Shown here: positions 14,872 to 23,979 of the stretch, piece after piece | Layout: each line of letters begins with the position of its first letter | How positions within the stretch are numbered: the first letter of the stretch is position 1 | Source of the DNA: Shewanella chilikensis | Lineage (GTDB): Bacteria > Pseudomonadota > Gammaproteobacteria > Enterobacterales > Shewanellaceae | Direction of reading: 5' to 3' | Assembly: GCF_002836945.1 (NCBI RefSeq) | Contig: NZ_NIJM01000013.1 | Span: forward strand, 29,954-93,953 | Length of the DNA stretch: 64,000 nucleotides | Translations under genes and position numbers: made by a program | The notes under the pieces: model-generated | Databases searched by the model: none | What the model saw: only the letters and a program-made list of their open reading frames with translations | Told to the model about the DNA's origin: nothing

Positions 14872-15828
14872 ATGAGCCGCAAAAATGCTAGCGCACCCGT
14901 GGAAGAGCTTGTAGATTTATCCGTAAACGACACGGAAGTGGCGTCGAAGAAGGAAGAAGCTCTGGCCGAAATGGTTCAGGATGACCTGCAAAAAAACTTA
15001 GACGCGACCCAACTTTATCTGAGTGAAATCGGATTTTCCCCTTTGCTGAGTGCAGAAGAAGAAGTTTTTTTCTCGCGCAAGGCCCTCAAAGGTTGTGAAA
15101 AATCACGCAACCGCATGATCGAAAGTAATTTACGCCTCGTGGTCAAAATAGCCCGCCGTTACAACAACCGTGGCTTGGCACTCTTGGATCTGATTGAAGA
15201 AGGCAATCTTGGTCTGATCCGTGCCGTAGAGAAGTTTGACCCCGAGCGCGGCTTCCGTTTCTCCACTTATGCCACCTGGTGGATCCGCCAGACCATAGAG
15301 CGAGCCATAATGAATCAGACCCGCACCATACGTCTGCCTATTCATGTGGTGAAAGAGCTCAATGTGTATCTGCGTACAGCCCGGGAGTTGGCCCATAAGC
15401 TGGATCACGAACCCACAGCCGAAGAGATAGCCGAAAAGCTGGAACTGCCGAGCAGTGATGTCAGCAAGATGCTGAAGCTGAATGAGAGGATCACCTCGGT
15501 CGACACCCCGATAGGCGGTGACAACGACAAGGCTCTGCTCGATGTGTTGGCAGACGATGATGAGATGACGCCGGATGCCCAGGTGCAGGAAGAAGACATT
15601 TCCAACTCAGTGGTTAAGTGGCTCAATGAGCTTAATACCAAGCAAAGAGAAGTGCTTGCCAGACGCTTTGGCCTACTGGGATATGAGCCTTCCACTCTGG
15701 AAGATGTGGGCTCGGAAATTGGCCTGACCCGTGAAAGAGTGCGGCAAATTCAGGTGGAGGCATTGAAACGCCTGCGCGACATACTCTCTTCTCAGGGATT
15801 GTCGGTAGAGGCTTTGTTCAAGGCCTAG
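14872..15828 (+). CDS. rpoS: RNA polymerase sigma factor RpoS
   Basis: Stationary-phase / general stress sigma factor. The ATG at 14872 follows GGGAGAG and gives MSRKNASA (318 residues); the frame is open slightly further upstream from a TTG at 14857. Region 1.2 ([16 protein letters not shown]), region 2 ([42 protein letters not shown], region 2.4 [14 protein letters not shown]), region 3 and region 4.2 ([27 protein letters not shown]) are intact. Gene order nlpD-rpoS is conserved. Its length and N-terminus fit RpoS better than RpoD. Confidence 0.96.
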   Translation: MSRKNASAPVEELVDLSVNDTEVASKKEEALAEMVQDDLQKNLDATQLYLSEIGFSPLLSAEEEVFFSRKALKGCEKSRNRMIESNLRLVVKIARRYNNRGLALLDLIEEGNLGLIRAVEKFDPERGFRFSTYATWWIRQTIERAIMNQTRTIRLPIHVVKELNVYLRTARELAHKLDHEPTAEEIAEKLELPSSDVSKMLKLNERITSVDTPIGGDNDKALLDVLADDDEMTPDAQVQEEDISNSVVKWLNELNTKQREVLARRFGLLGYEPSTLEDVGSEIGLTRERVRQIQVEALKRLRDILSSQGLSVEALFKA

Positions 15829-15907
15829 ATAAGTTTGCAATAGCGCCCAAAGAATCTAATCCCGAACAGATGTATCTGGCGACTTGAAGGGGTTCATGCA
15901 AAAGATA

Positions 15908-15941
15908 AAAATCCGATGCTCATATGTCATCGGATTTTTTG
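15908..15941 (+). terminator. Intrinsic terminator after rpoS
   Basis: Ten-bp stem AAATCCGATG / CATCGGATTT (15909-15918 and 15928-15937) followed by T residues, about 80 bases after the rpoS stop. Confidence 0.85.
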
Positions 15942-16482
15942 TCATTCAGCTTCGTTGCTTCCCAGCCTCATCCAGCGTCTTGGCAAACAAAACTCGTTAG
16001 CATGGCGTCGCCAGCCTCAGGTTCGTACTCGAAGGCCATGAGTTGCTTTTCGTTTTCGGGCCGGTATCAGGTATTAACCTGGTGGCGCTTCATTGAACTC
16101 CTGTGGTTGTTTATCGCCAAAAATCGCCGGTAATCACACTATTTGACTTGATTTCAGACCGGCAAGTTGGACCGGACATGCGATCACTTTAAGCATCGGC
16201 AGATTATGTGTCAGCGCCTTGACAGATTATGTGTCAGCGCCTTGAGCTGTGTCATATGTTCCGAGCCTGGTTCAACTTGATTATTATCTTTTGGGAAATG
16301 TGGGATTTATTTCCAGGTAAGATATTGTTTGGTATATGTTTTTGTTATGGATTTACACGCATTAGGATTGTTGCCGATAGCGGCTAATGGAGAGGTTTTA
16401 AAGATATTTTTATCAGGGTTTCAAGTGTTTAATCCGGAAAATTATGACAAAATGGTAGCGTTAATAGAGCTTAAACGAGTCT
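15942..16482. other. Gene-free region between rpoS and phoB
   Basis: About 540 bases without a convincing gene. A 69-codon open frame at 15924-16133 starts inside the rpoS terminator and has no recognisable family or ribosome-binding site. On the minus strand a good Shine-Dalgarno (CAGGAGTTCA) precedes an ATG at about 16093, but that frame stops after eight codons. The part around 16140-16245 is GC-richer and holds a 23-bp tandem duplication; from about 16260 the sequence is AT-rich. It may be a decayed insertion or a repeat-family copy, but this is not proven. Confidence 0.5.
16200..16245. repeat. Exact 23-bp tandem duplication
   Basis: Two identical adjacent copies at 16200-16222 and 16223-16245, each beginning CAGATTATGTG and ending GCGCCTTGA. 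The exact head-to-tail junction suggests recent duplication or repeated binding sites such as transposon-end repeats. Confidence 0.9.
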
Positions 16483-16516
16483 TTTTCATAATTTTGTAAT
16501 AAAACTGTCCAATAAT
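16483..16516 (+). promoter_or_regulatory. Pho box and -10 element upstream of phoB
   Basis: A 7-4-7 direct repeat, TTTTCAT-AATT-TTGTAAT (16483-16500), matches 14 of 18 bases of a CTGTCAT-AAAT-CTGTCAT consensus and is followed after 10 bases by AATAAT (16511-16516). This is the standard spacing for a PhoB-activated promoter and indicates autoregulation of phoBR. Confidence 0.7.
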
Positions 16517-16548
16517 GGCCACGTGGAAATTCACTGACAGAAACCGTT

Positions 16549-17238
16549 ATGACTGCAAGGATTTTAATAGTAGAAGATGAGTTGGCTATCCGTGAGATGC
16601 TGACTTTTGTTATGGAACAACACGGGTACACCACCAGTGCCGCCGAGGACTTTGACTCTGCGCTAGCACTGCTCAAGGAACCTTATCCGGATCTTATTCT
16701 GCTGGACTGGATGTTTCCGGGTGGTAGCGGTATCCAGTTTGCCAAGCGATTGAAGCAAGATGAGTTTACCCGCCAGATCCCCATTATCATGCTCACCGCC
16801 CGCGGTGAGGAAGAGGACAAGGTCAAAGGCCTGGAAGTGGGCGCCGATGACTATATTACCAAGCCGTTTTCCCCCAAGGAGCTTGTGGCTCGCATCAAGG
16901 CGGTTCTCAGACGCGCCGCGCCAACCCGCCTGGAAGAAACCATAGATGTGCAGGGCCTGACCCTGGATCCTGTCAGCCACAGGGTCACTGTGGGAGATTC
17001 CGTGCTGGAGATGGGGCCGACCGAGTTTCGTTTGCTGCACTTTTTTATGACTCACCCGGAACGGGTCTACAGCCGTGAGCAGCTGCTGGACAATGTTTGG
17101 GGCACCAATGTCTATGTCGAAGACAGAACCGTGGATGTGCATATTCGTCGCTTAAGGAAAGCTGTGGAGCTGTCCGGGCACGATAAACTGATCCAAACGG
17201 TTCGCGGCGCAGGTTACCGCTTCTCTACCCGTATCTAG
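16549..17238 (+). CDS. phoB: Phosphate regulon response regulator PhoB
   Basis: OmpR-family transcription factor that activates the Pho regulon when phosphorylated by PhoR. The 229-residue protein has a receiver domain with E9/D10 and the phospho-acceptor D53 in [10 protein letters not shown], the conserved threonine in MLTARGEE and lysine in [12 protein letters not shown], and a winged-helix domain ending [25 protein letters not shown]. It is preceded by a Pho box and followed by phoR. Confidence 0.96.
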   Translation: MTARILIVEDELAIREMLTFVMEQHGYTTSAAEDFDSALALLKEPYPDLILLDWMFPGGSGIQFAKRLKQDEFTRQIPIIMLTARGEEEDKVKGLEVGADDYITKPFSPKELVARIKAVLRRAAPTRLEETIDVQGLTLDPVSHRVTVGDSVLEMGPTEFRLLHFFMTHPERVYSREQLLDNVWGTNVYVEDRTVDVHIRRLRKAVELSGHDKLIQTVRGAGYRFSTRI

Positions 17239-17312
17239 CGGGGTAACAATGGGCACGGGCCGGGTTTTGCGTTATCTTGTGCAACCATCGGCCTTTTGCC
17301 TGGGCATTTTCT

Positions 17313-18614
17313 ATGTTTGATTCCTATTCGGGTTATCGGCTGTTTTCCCGTCTGATGCTGTACCTGGCGGCTTGTCTGCTTCTTGGGTTGCTGCTTGGTC
17401 AGTTGCTCTTGGTACTGTGTCTGGGAGCTTTTCTATTATTGGGTTGGCATTATCGCCAGCTTATTCGGCTCAATTACTGGTTGTGGCGCGATCGCCGCTT
17501 AACGCCGCCTCAGGGCAGCGGCAGCTGGGAAGGGGTGTTCAATGGCATCTATCGCCTACAGGGGAAAAACCGCAAGCGGGTGAGTCAGTTGGCCGGCTTA
17601 TTGGGACGGTTTCGTCAGGGGGCTGAAGCGCTTCCTGATGCGGCTGTGGTACTTGATTCAGAGCACAATATCCTCTGGTGTAACAAATTGGCGCAGTTGC
17701 TGCTCGGCTTTGTTTGGCCGCAGGATAATGGTCAGCGAATAGATAACCTTATCCGGCATCCCGACTTTTCGACCTATTTGAAAAAGGGCCATTACAAGGA
17801 GCCGCTGGAGCTGCCGTCCCCGGTTTCGGATAGACGTTTGCTGGAAGTGCGTTTGATGGCTTACGGCGACAGGCAGCTGTTGCTGATTGCTCGGGATATC
17901 ACCCGGGTTAGGCAACTCGAGGGAATGCGTAAAGAGTTTGTTGCCAACGTCTCCCATGAGCTGAAGACGCCGCTCACTGTGCTGCAGGGATACCTTGAGA
18001 TGATGCAGAGCATGGCCGAACCTGATTCCCCCAATGTCAAGGCGCTGGAGTTGATGCAACAGCAGACCGGCCGGATGCAATCCATGGTAGAGCAGCTGTT
18101 GGCGTTGTCGCGGATTGAAGATGCCGCCGATATCAACCTGGAACACACAGTGGATATGCAGCAGTTGATGACCACCTTAAAAGAGGAGGGCGAAGCGCTC
18201 TCCCGTGGCCGCTACCAACTGAGCTTCTATGCCGAACCAGGGCTCAATACCCATGGCAATGAGTTGCAGCTGCGCAGTGCCTGCTCCAATCTATTGTCTA
18301 ACGCCATACGTTACACAGAGCCGGGCGGCAGTATTGAGGTGCGCTGGCAACGGGTGGCAACCGGCGCCATGTTCAGTGTTAAAGACAGCGGTGAAGGGAT
18401 TGCACCGCAGCATATCAGTCGTCTGACCGAACGCTTCTATCGGGTCGACAGTGCACGCTCGCGGCAAACTGGTGGCAGTGGTTTGGGGTTGGCGATAGTG
18501 AAACACGCCCTCAGTCATCACCACAGCGAACTTAAGGTGGCCAGTGAGCTGGGTAAGGGCAGTACTTTCAGCTTTGTGATCCCGCAGCATCTGCTGGAGC
18601 AGCAAGATTCTTGA
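17313..18614 (+). CDS. phoR: Phosphate regulon sensor histidine kinase PhoR
   Basis: Membrane sensor kinase partner of PhoB. The frame is open from a TTG at 17277, but the ATG at 17313 is chosen because it gives MFDSYSGYRLF and places the phospho-accepting histidine (FVANVSHELKTPL) at residue 215, close to E. coli H213. Two hydrophobic stretches span about 13-45, followed by a charged linker, a PAS domain (about 100-195), DHp with H215 and a CA domain with N and G boxes (NAIRYTEPGG, GSGLGLAIVKH). There is no large periplasmic sensory domain, as is usual for PhoR. Confidence 0.94.
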   Translation: MFDSYSGYRLFSRLMLYLAACLLLGLLLGQLLLVLCLGAFLLLGWHYRQLIRLNYWLWRDRRLTPPQGSGSWEGVFNGIYRLQGKNRKRVSQLAGLLGRFRQGAEALPDAAVVLDSEHNILWCNKLAQLLLGFVWPQDNGQRIDNLIRHPDFSTYLKKGHYKEPLELPSPVSDRRLLEVRLMAYGDRQLLLIARDITRVRQLEGMRKEFVANVSHELKTPLTVLQGYLEMMQSMAEPDSPNVKALELMQQQTGRMQSMVEQLLALSRIEDAADINLEHTVDMQQLMTTLKEEGEALSRGRYQLSFYAEPGLNTHGNELQLRSACSNLLSNAIRYTEPGGSIEVRWQRVATGAMFSVKDSGEGIAPQHISRLTERFYRVDSARSRQTGGSGLGLAIVKHALSHHHSELKVASELGKGSTFSFVIPQHLLEQQDS

Positions 18615-18639
18615 AGCGCTAGAATGGACGAATGTTATT

Positions 18640-18665
18640 AAGGAGCCGCTGGCTCCTTTTTGTTA
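18640..18665 (+). terminator. Intrinsic terminator after phoR
   Basis: Stem AGGAGCC / GGCTCCT with a three-base loop followed by five T. It separates phoBR from pstS. Confidence 0.82.
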
Positions 18666-18859
18666 TATGGTGCGAAGGGGAATTACTTTGGTGCTTGTGT
18701 CACCGGCAGTAAGCTTCAGATTTTGATTATACAAACTCTTCGCCACAAAAAGTGAGCGGCTTAAACAGTACCTTTAGTCGAAGGCCCTTTATGTCGAAAC
18801 TATTGAAACTGTGCTACCGGCTAATTTCAATCCCTTATTGGTTTCGAATTTATTTTGGG

Positions 18860-18915
18860 CTGTCATGCAACTGTCATTTTAAAGTCATAGACTTGTCATT
18901 GTGGCAATTGATACT
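18860..18915 (+). promoter_or_regulatory. Two in-phase Pho boxes and -10 element upstream of pstS
   Basis: Four 7-mer half-sites spaced exactly 11 bases apart: box 1 CTGTCAT-GCAA-CTGTCAT (18860-18877) and box 2 AAGTCAT-AGAC-TTGTCAT (18882-18899). Ten bases after box 2 comes GATACT (18910-18915), a good -10. There is no -35 hexamer, as expected for a PhoB-dependent promoter. The rest of the 18666-18959 gap holds nothing else I can assign. Confidence 0.85.
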
Positions 18916-18959
18916 GGCTGCGTTTTAGAAACCAATTTCGGTAAACACTGGAGCAAATA

Positions 18960-19931
18960 ATGAAATTGAAACAGCTTGTCGGTGCGGTGACTCTTACAGC
19001 CGCTGGTGTATTCTCAGCAGCATCTATGGCTGCTATCGATCAGTCACTGCCAACCTACGAGAAAACAAGTGGCGTATCCGGTAACTTGTCTTCTGTCGGT
19101 TCTGACACTCTGGCCAACATGATGACTCTGTGGGCAGAAGAATTCAAACAGATGTACCCTAACGTCAACATCCAGATCCAGGCTGCCGGTTCTTCAACTG
19201 CGCCTCCAGCTCTGACTGAAGGGACTTCTCAGTTCGGCCCTATGAGCCGCAAGATGAAGCCAAACGAAGAGGAAGCGTTTGAAAAGCACTTTGGTTACAA
19301 GCCAACTGCGATTCGTGTTGCCATTGATGCTCTGGCAGTATTTGTTCACAAGGACAACCCAATCAAGGGGCTGAGCATAGAGCAGGTTGATGCCATCTTC
19401 TCCTCTACCCATAAGTGTGGTGGCAGCGATATCACTCGCTGGGGTGATGCCGGTCTGGACGGAAGCTGGTCTGCCAAGGACATTCAGCTGTATGGCCGTA
19501 ACTCAGTATCCGGTACTTACGGTTACTTCAAGAAGAAAGCCCTGTGTAAGGGTGACTTCAAAGCCAATGTGAACGAGCAGCCAGGCAGCGCCTCAGTGGT
19601 TCAGTCCGTATCTCAGTCGCTGAACGCTATCGGTTACTCAGGCATAGGTTACAAGACAGCCGGTGTTAAAGCCGTGGCTCTGTCGAAGAAGGGCGACGAC
19701 TATATCGCTGCAACGCCAGAGAACGCTGCCAGCGGTACTTATCCACTGTCACGCTACCTCTACGTCTACATCAACAAGCATCCAAACAAAGAGCTGTCAC
19801 CCATGCAGCGCGAGTTTGTCCGCTATGTCCTGTCCAAGCAGGGTCAGCAGGTTGTTGAGAAAGACGGTTATGTTGCACTGCCAAGAAGTGTGATTGCCAA
19901 AGACCTGGAGAAGGCTGGTATCCGTCTGTAA
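18960..19931 (+). CDS. pstS: Phosphate ABC transporter periplasmic binding protein PstS
   Basis: High-affinity phosphate-binding protein. The 323-residue product has a Sec signal peptide (about 1-24, ending ASMAA) and PstS signatures: [42 protein letters not shown] and the phosphate-contact loop [12 protein letters not shown]. It carries two tandem Pho boxes upstream. No pstC, pstA, pstB or phoU follows: the next gene is convergent and unrelated, so this is a solitary pstS and the permease must be encoded elsewhere. Confidence 0.93.
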   Translation: MKLKQLVGAVTLTAAGVFSAASMAAIDQSLPTYEKTSGVSGNLSSVGSDTLANMMTLWAEEFKQMYPNVNIQIQAAGSSTAPPALTEGTSQFGPMSRKMKPNEEEAFEKHFGYKPTAIRVAIDALAVFVHKDNPIKGLSIEQVDAIFSSTHKCGGSDITRWGDAGLDGSWSAKDIQLYGRNSVSGTYGYFKKKALCKGDFKANVNEQPGSASVVQSVSQSLNAIGYSGIGYKTAGVKAVALSKKGDDYIAATPENAASGTYPLSRYLYVYINKHPNKELSPMQREFVRYVLSKQGQQVVEKDGYVALPRSVIAKDLEKAGIRL

Positions 19932-19948
19932 GACTTACCCCTTCGAAC

Positions 19949-19973
19949 AAAAGCCCGCATCGCGGGCTTTTTT
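19949..19973. terminator. Terminator between convergent pstS and lysR
   Basis: Stem AAAGCCCGC / GCGGGCTTT with three-base loop; T run on the plus strand and a shorter one on the minus strand, so it can serve both genes. Confidence 0.85.
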
Positions 19974-19984
19974 GCGTCTGCGTT

Positions 19985-20887
19985 TCAGTCCATGGAAAAC
20001 AGTGCAGGGGCGCGCTGTTGCATGAACTCGATAAAGAGTTTTACCTTGAGTGGTTGCTGGCTGCGTTGATGATAGAGCAGGGAGATACGGCGTTTTTCTC
20101 CTTTCCACTCCGGCAGCAATACCTGTAGCCGGCCATCTTTCAACTCCTGTTTGCAAAAGAGCTCAGGGCCGTAAAGAATACCGCCGTCATTCAAAGTTGC
20201 GCGGATGGCACCGTGGAGATCCGTCAGGGTCAGGTTGGCCGGGCCGTCATAATAGAAGGCGTCGCCATCGGGATGGCGCAGCGACCAGTTGAACAGAGGC
20301 CAGACCTTGATAACCTTGTGCTGGCTGAGCTGCTGCGGATGATTGAATACCGGCGCCTTTCGAAGATACCCGGGGGAAGCCACCAGGCGATAATCCAAGA
20401 CCCCGAGAGAGCAGGAGACCCAGGAGGAGTCCGGCTGGGTGCCGCCGACTATGGCAACATCTATGCCTTTGTCGATAAGGTCCACCACCTCATTGCTTTG
20501 GGCGATATGCAGTTTGATATCCGGATAGCACTCGCAAAATTCGTTCAGTGTCTCGATGAATATCATAGAGATAATCGAGATGGGGGCGGCAATTCTCAAG
20601 GTGCCTTCGGGCTTGTCGGCGCAGGTGCCGCTGGCCAGGGCATCAAACTGGGCTATCAGTTGCTGATAGCGTTGGAACAACTCCAGTCCCTCTTCGGTCA
20701 ACCTCAGTTTGCGGGTGGTGCGCATCAGCAGTTGTTTATCCAGCACAGATTCCAGCTTGGCTAGTTTGCGGCTGACGGTGGCCACCGGCATATTCAGTAC
20801 TTTGGCGGCCTGGGAGAAACTACCGGCATTGACCAGATGTACAAACAAGTAGAGCAGTTGCAGTTCGGGAGCCTGATTGTCACTCAT
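19985..20887 (-). CDS. LysR-family transcriptional regulator
   Basis: A 300-residue regulator with an N-terminal winged helix-turn-helix (LYLFVHLVNAGSFSQAAKVLNMPVATVSRKLAKLE, about 11-45) and a C-terminal type 2 periplasmic-binding-like effector domain (about 90-295, beginning GTLRIAAPISI). It belongs to the AaeR/DsdC-like branch with the VSRKLAKLE recognition helix. It is divergent from the AEC carrier across 224 bases, so that carrier is the likely target. The effector is unknown. Confidence 0.88.
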   Translation of the reverse strand: MSDNQAPELQLLYLFVHLVNAGSFSQAAKVLNMPVATVSRKLAKLESVLDKQLLMRTTRKLRLTEEGLELFQRYQQLIAQFDALASGTCADKPEGTLRIAAPISIISMIFIETLNEFCECYPDIKLHIAQSNEVVDLIDKGIDVAIVGGTQPDSSWVSCSLGVLDYRLVASPGYLRKAPVFNHPQQLSQHKVIKVWPLFNWSLRHPDGDAFYYDGPANLTLTDLHGAIRATLNDGGILYGPELFCKQELKDGRLQVLLPEWKGEKRRISLLYHQRSQQPLKVKLFIEFMQQRAPALFSMD

Positions 20888-21111
20888 TGCTGTTCCTCAA
20901 TGTGCCAAGGATATGTTTAAAACGCTTGTCTGCCGATGTCTACGACCATAGCGCAATGGCTGGCAGAAAACGGCTGTGGTAACTTGTCGGCAATCTCTGC
21001 CGAACTTAACTTAGCTGTACTGATAAGGGCAGGCAAGATACAGAATTCCCCGCCATTTTCGCAGATCCTCGGCGGGAGTACGACAGTCAAAGTCAGCAAA
21101 ATGGAAGAAGT

Positions 21112-22065
21112 ATGACTGGAATCATTACTCCGCTGATCTCTGTGTTTGGCATTATGCTCGCAGGTTCACTGGTACAGAAAAGCAAAATCCTGCCGGATGG
21201 TACGGACGCCGCCCTCAATCAATATGTTTACTACATAGCTTTTCCGGCCATTATGATGATAGTGCTGGCAAGAACCTCTTTCGAGGAGATCTTCCAGTGG
21301 CATTTCATCTTCGGTTTCAGCTTGGCAATGATGCTGACCTACCTTCTGGTGTTGCTGATTTCCGGCTGTTTCAGGGCCGGCCAGGGGGTAGGGGCAATTC
21401 GCGCTTTGAATGCCACCTTTGGCAATACCGCCTTTATTGGCATCCCCATGATGATGATAGTCTACCCGGGAAACCAGTTGGCGCTGGCCGCGGCGGCCAT
21501 TGCCAGCCTGTTGTCTGTGGTGATGTTTGCCATCGCCCTGGTGTCGCTGGAGCTCGCTAGAGATACAGAAAATAAGGCCCATCCTTTGCTGATTATTGTT
21601 GAAGCGCTGGCGAAAAACCCGATTGTTATCGGCAGCGCCCTGGGCGTTGCCGTCTCGGCATCCGGTATGGCTCTGCCGGATGGGATAGAGATGATGATAA
21701 GCCAGATAGGCGCCACCTCCAGCCCCTGTGCCCTGTTTGCCATCGGCATGGTGTTGGCCAAGGCGACCCGGGTTCGCGGCGCCACCCGTGTACCTGGGCC
21801 TTGGCAGTTGGCCGAGCTTTTTGGTATCAACGCCTGCAAGCTACTGCTGCAACCTCTGCTGGCTTATCTGTTATTGAAAGCCATGGGGATCAGCGGCACC
21901 AATCTGCAGATGGGCGTTATCCTTGCGGCCCTGCCTACGGCCGCGAGTGTATACTTACTGGCGCAGCGTTATGACACCAAGGCCGGGGTCAGTGCTCAGG
22001 GGATACTACTGGGCACGCTGATCACCTTTATCAGTTTGCCTTTGATAGCGGCATGGGCTGTTTAG
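21112..22065 (+). CDS. AEC (auxin efflux carrier) family transporter
   Basis: Ten-helix secondary transporter of 317 residues, hydrophobic throughout, with the family's two-half layout. N-terminal PLISVFGIMLAGSLVQKSKIL and YYIAFPAIMMIVLA and the second-half segment GSALGVAVSASGMALPDGI are typical. AEC proteins export or import organic acids and other small molecules; the substrate cannot be told from sequence. SD GGAAGAAG precedes the ATG. Probably controlled by the divergent LysR gene. Confidence 0.85.
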   Translation: MTGIITPLISVFGIMLAGSLVQKSKILPDGTDAALNQYVYYIAFPAIMMIVLARTSFEEIFQWHFIFGFSLAMMLTYLLVLLISGCFRAGQGVGAIRALNATFGNTAFIGIPMMMIVYPGNQLALAAAAIASLLSVVMFAIALVSLELARDTENKAHPLLIIVEALAKNPIVIGSALGVAVSASGMALPDGIEMMISQIGATSSPCALFAIGMVLAKATRVRGATRVPGPWQLAELFGINACKLLLQPLLAYLLLKAMGISGTNLQMGVILAALPTAASVYLLAQRYDTKAGVSAQGILLGTLITFISLPLIAAWAV

Positions 22066-22102
22066 GGAAGAACACAGGGAATAATTAATCGACAGATATT
22101 TA

Positions 22103-22140
22103 CTGTATAAAAAATCAGTATATACTGTTTATCAATACAG
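22103..22140 (+). promoter_or_regulatory. Two LexA (SOS) boxes upstream of recN
   Basis: A perfect CTGT-N8-ACAG site at 22125-22140 and a near-match CTGT-N8-TCAG at 22103-22118, starting 22 bases apart (two helical turns). They lie 18 to 55 bases before the recN start. recN is a LexA-repressed gene with multiple boxes in E. coli. Confidence 0.82.
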
Positions 22141-22157
22141 TGTTTTGGGAATTCATT

Positions 22158-23819
22158 ATGCTTTGCCAACTCAGCATCAATAACTTTGCCATAGTGCGTT
22201 TTCTGGAGCTGGACTTCCGTCCGGGAATGACCAGCATTACCGGCGAGACCGGGGCGGGTAAATCCATTGCCATCGATGCCCTGGGGCTTTGTCTCGGCAA
22301 CCGGGCTGATGCCGCCAGTGTGCGTCCCGGTGCCAGCAAGACGGAAGTCAGTGCCCGTTTCTCTCTGGCGGATGTCCCTCTGGCCAAGCGTTGGCTGGAA
22401 GATAATGACCTCGAACTCGAAGATGAATGTATTCTCCGGCGCACCATTGGCAGCGATGGCCGCTCCCGCGCCTATATCAATGGTAACCCTGTGCCGCTGA
22501 CTCAGCTCAAGGCGTTGGGGCCCTTGCTGGTGGGGATCCACGGCCAGCATGCCCATCACGCCATGCTCAAGACAGAGCAGCAACTTTACCTGCTGGACAG
22601 CTATGCCAATCATAAGCTGTTGCTCGATGGTGTCAGCAGTGCCTATCAGCGTTATCGCCAAATCGAGCAGGAACTGCGGCAACTGGTGCTGTCGCAGCAG
22701 GAGAGAATTGCCCGCAAGCAGTTGCTCAGTTATCAGGTGGAAGAACTCAACGACTTTGCCCTCGGGGAGCATGAATTTGCCGAGATAGAGCAGGAGCACA
22801 AGCGTCTGGCCAACAGCACGGCGCTGATCGAGTCCTGTCAGTTGGCCCTGATGCTGCTTAGCGAGGGCGAAGAGGCCAACATAGAGTCATTGCTGAACCG
22901 GGCCGTGCATATCAGTGCCGAGCTGGAGAGTGTCGATGCTGAGCTGGCCAATGTCGGCGGTATGCTCAACGATGCCCTGATCCAGGTGCAGGAAAGCAGC
23001 AGCGAGCTGCAGCGCTATCTGGACAAACTCGAGTTGGATCCCGAACACTTTGCCATGCTGGAGGCGCGACTTTCCAAGGCGATGCAATTGGCGCGCAAGC
23101 ATCAGGTGATGCCCTCAGAGTTGTATCAACACCATCAGCAGTTGCTGGCCGAACTGGGTAGCCTCGACTCAGATGAGCAGAAGCTCGAAGAGATAGAGCA
23201 GCAATTGGAAGCCAGCAAACAGAATTATCTGACCCAGGCGCAAAAACTCAGTCAGAGCCGCAGCCGCTATGCCAAAGAGTTGGACAAGTTGGTCACGGCT
23301 TCCATCCATGAACTCAATATGCCCAAGGGCAAGTTCAGCATAGCGGTGGAGTTTAATCCTGAGCAGATGTCGGTCAATGGCAGTGACAGGGTGGAGTTTC
23401 TGGTGACCACCAACCCGGGACAACCCCTGCAGAGCCTGGCCAAGGTGGCCTCGGGGGGCGAGCTTTCCCGTATCGGCTTGGGTATTCAGGTGATAACTGC
23501 CCGTAAGGTAGCTACCCCGACACTGATTTTTGACGAGGTGGATGTGGGGATTTCCGGGCCAACGGCGGCCGTGGTGGGCCGCATGTTGCGCACCTTGGGA
23601 GAATCGACCCAGGTATTGTGTGTAACTCATCTGCCGCAGGTGGCAGGTAACGGCCATCAGCATATGTTTGTTGCTAAACATGCCAAGGGCAGTGGTACCG
23701 AAACCTCTATGGTGGCGCTAGATAAAGAGCAGCGGGTACAGGAGTTGGCCAGGTTGCTTGGTGGCGATACCATTACCAGCAATACTCTGGCCAATGCCCG
23801 AGAGTTGCTGAGCAGTTAA
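22158..23819 (+). CDS. recN: DNA repair protein RecN
   Basis: SMC-like ATPase acting in double-strand-break repair. The ATG at 22158 gives MLCQLSINNFAIV, the family N-terminus (553 residues). Walker A GETGAGKS lies at about 34, a long coiled coil spans about 155-370, and the C-terminal ABC signature (SGGELSRIGLGIQVI) and Walker B (TLIFDEVDVGISG) complete the split ATPase. Preceded by two LexA boxes. Confidence 0.96.
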   Translation: MLCQLSINNFAIVRFLELDFRPGMTSITGETGAGKSIAIDALGLCLGNRADAASVRPGASKTEVSARFSLADVPLAKRWLEDNDLELEDECILRRTIGSDGRSRAYINGNPVPLTQLKALGPLLVGIHGQHAHHAMLKTEQQLYLLDSYANHKLLLDGVSSAYQRYRQIEQELRQLVLSQQERIARKQLLSYQVEELNDFALGEHEFAEIEQEHKRLANSTALIESCQLALMLLSEGEEANIESLLNRAVHISAELESVDAELANVGGMLNDALIQVQESSSELQRYLDKLELDPEHFAMLEARLSKAMQLARKHQVMPSELYQHHQQLLAELGSLDSDEQKLEEIEQQLEASKQNYLTQAQKLSQSRSRYAKELDKLVTASIHELNMPKGKFSIAVEFNPEQMSVNGSDRVEFLVTTNPGQPLQSLAKVASGGELSRIGLGIQVITARKVATPTLIFDEVDVGISGPTAAVVGRMLRTLGESTQVLCVTHLPQVAGNGHQHMFVAKHAKGSGTETSMVALDKEQRVQELARLLGGDTITSNTLANARELLSS

Positions 23820-23876
23820 AAGCGACGTTTTGCAAGTTTTGAGATAAAACAGCCACAACCAATATTATCCGCGGGA

Positions 23877-23904
23877 TTTTTGAGTCGCGATGGCGACTCA
23901 AAAA
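23877..23904. terminator. Bidirectional terminator between recN and scoB
   Basis: Stem TGAGTCGC / GCGACTCA (23881-23888 and 23893-23900) flanked by TTTT on the left and AAAA on the right, so each strand carries a T run. A second hairpin GGCCTATTG / CAATAGGCC lies at 23939-23963, nearer scoB, without a T run. Confidence 0.8.
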
Positions 23905-23979
23905 CTATGGTCCGCTGAAAATCGGCCCGGTCAATGTCGGCCTATTGAGAGTCACAATAGGCCTCAGAGACTTAATTTC

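Noticed and set aside
15924..16133. 69-codon plus-strand open frame after rpoS
   Set aside because: It starts inside the rpoS terminator, has no ribosome-binding site and no recognisable domain.
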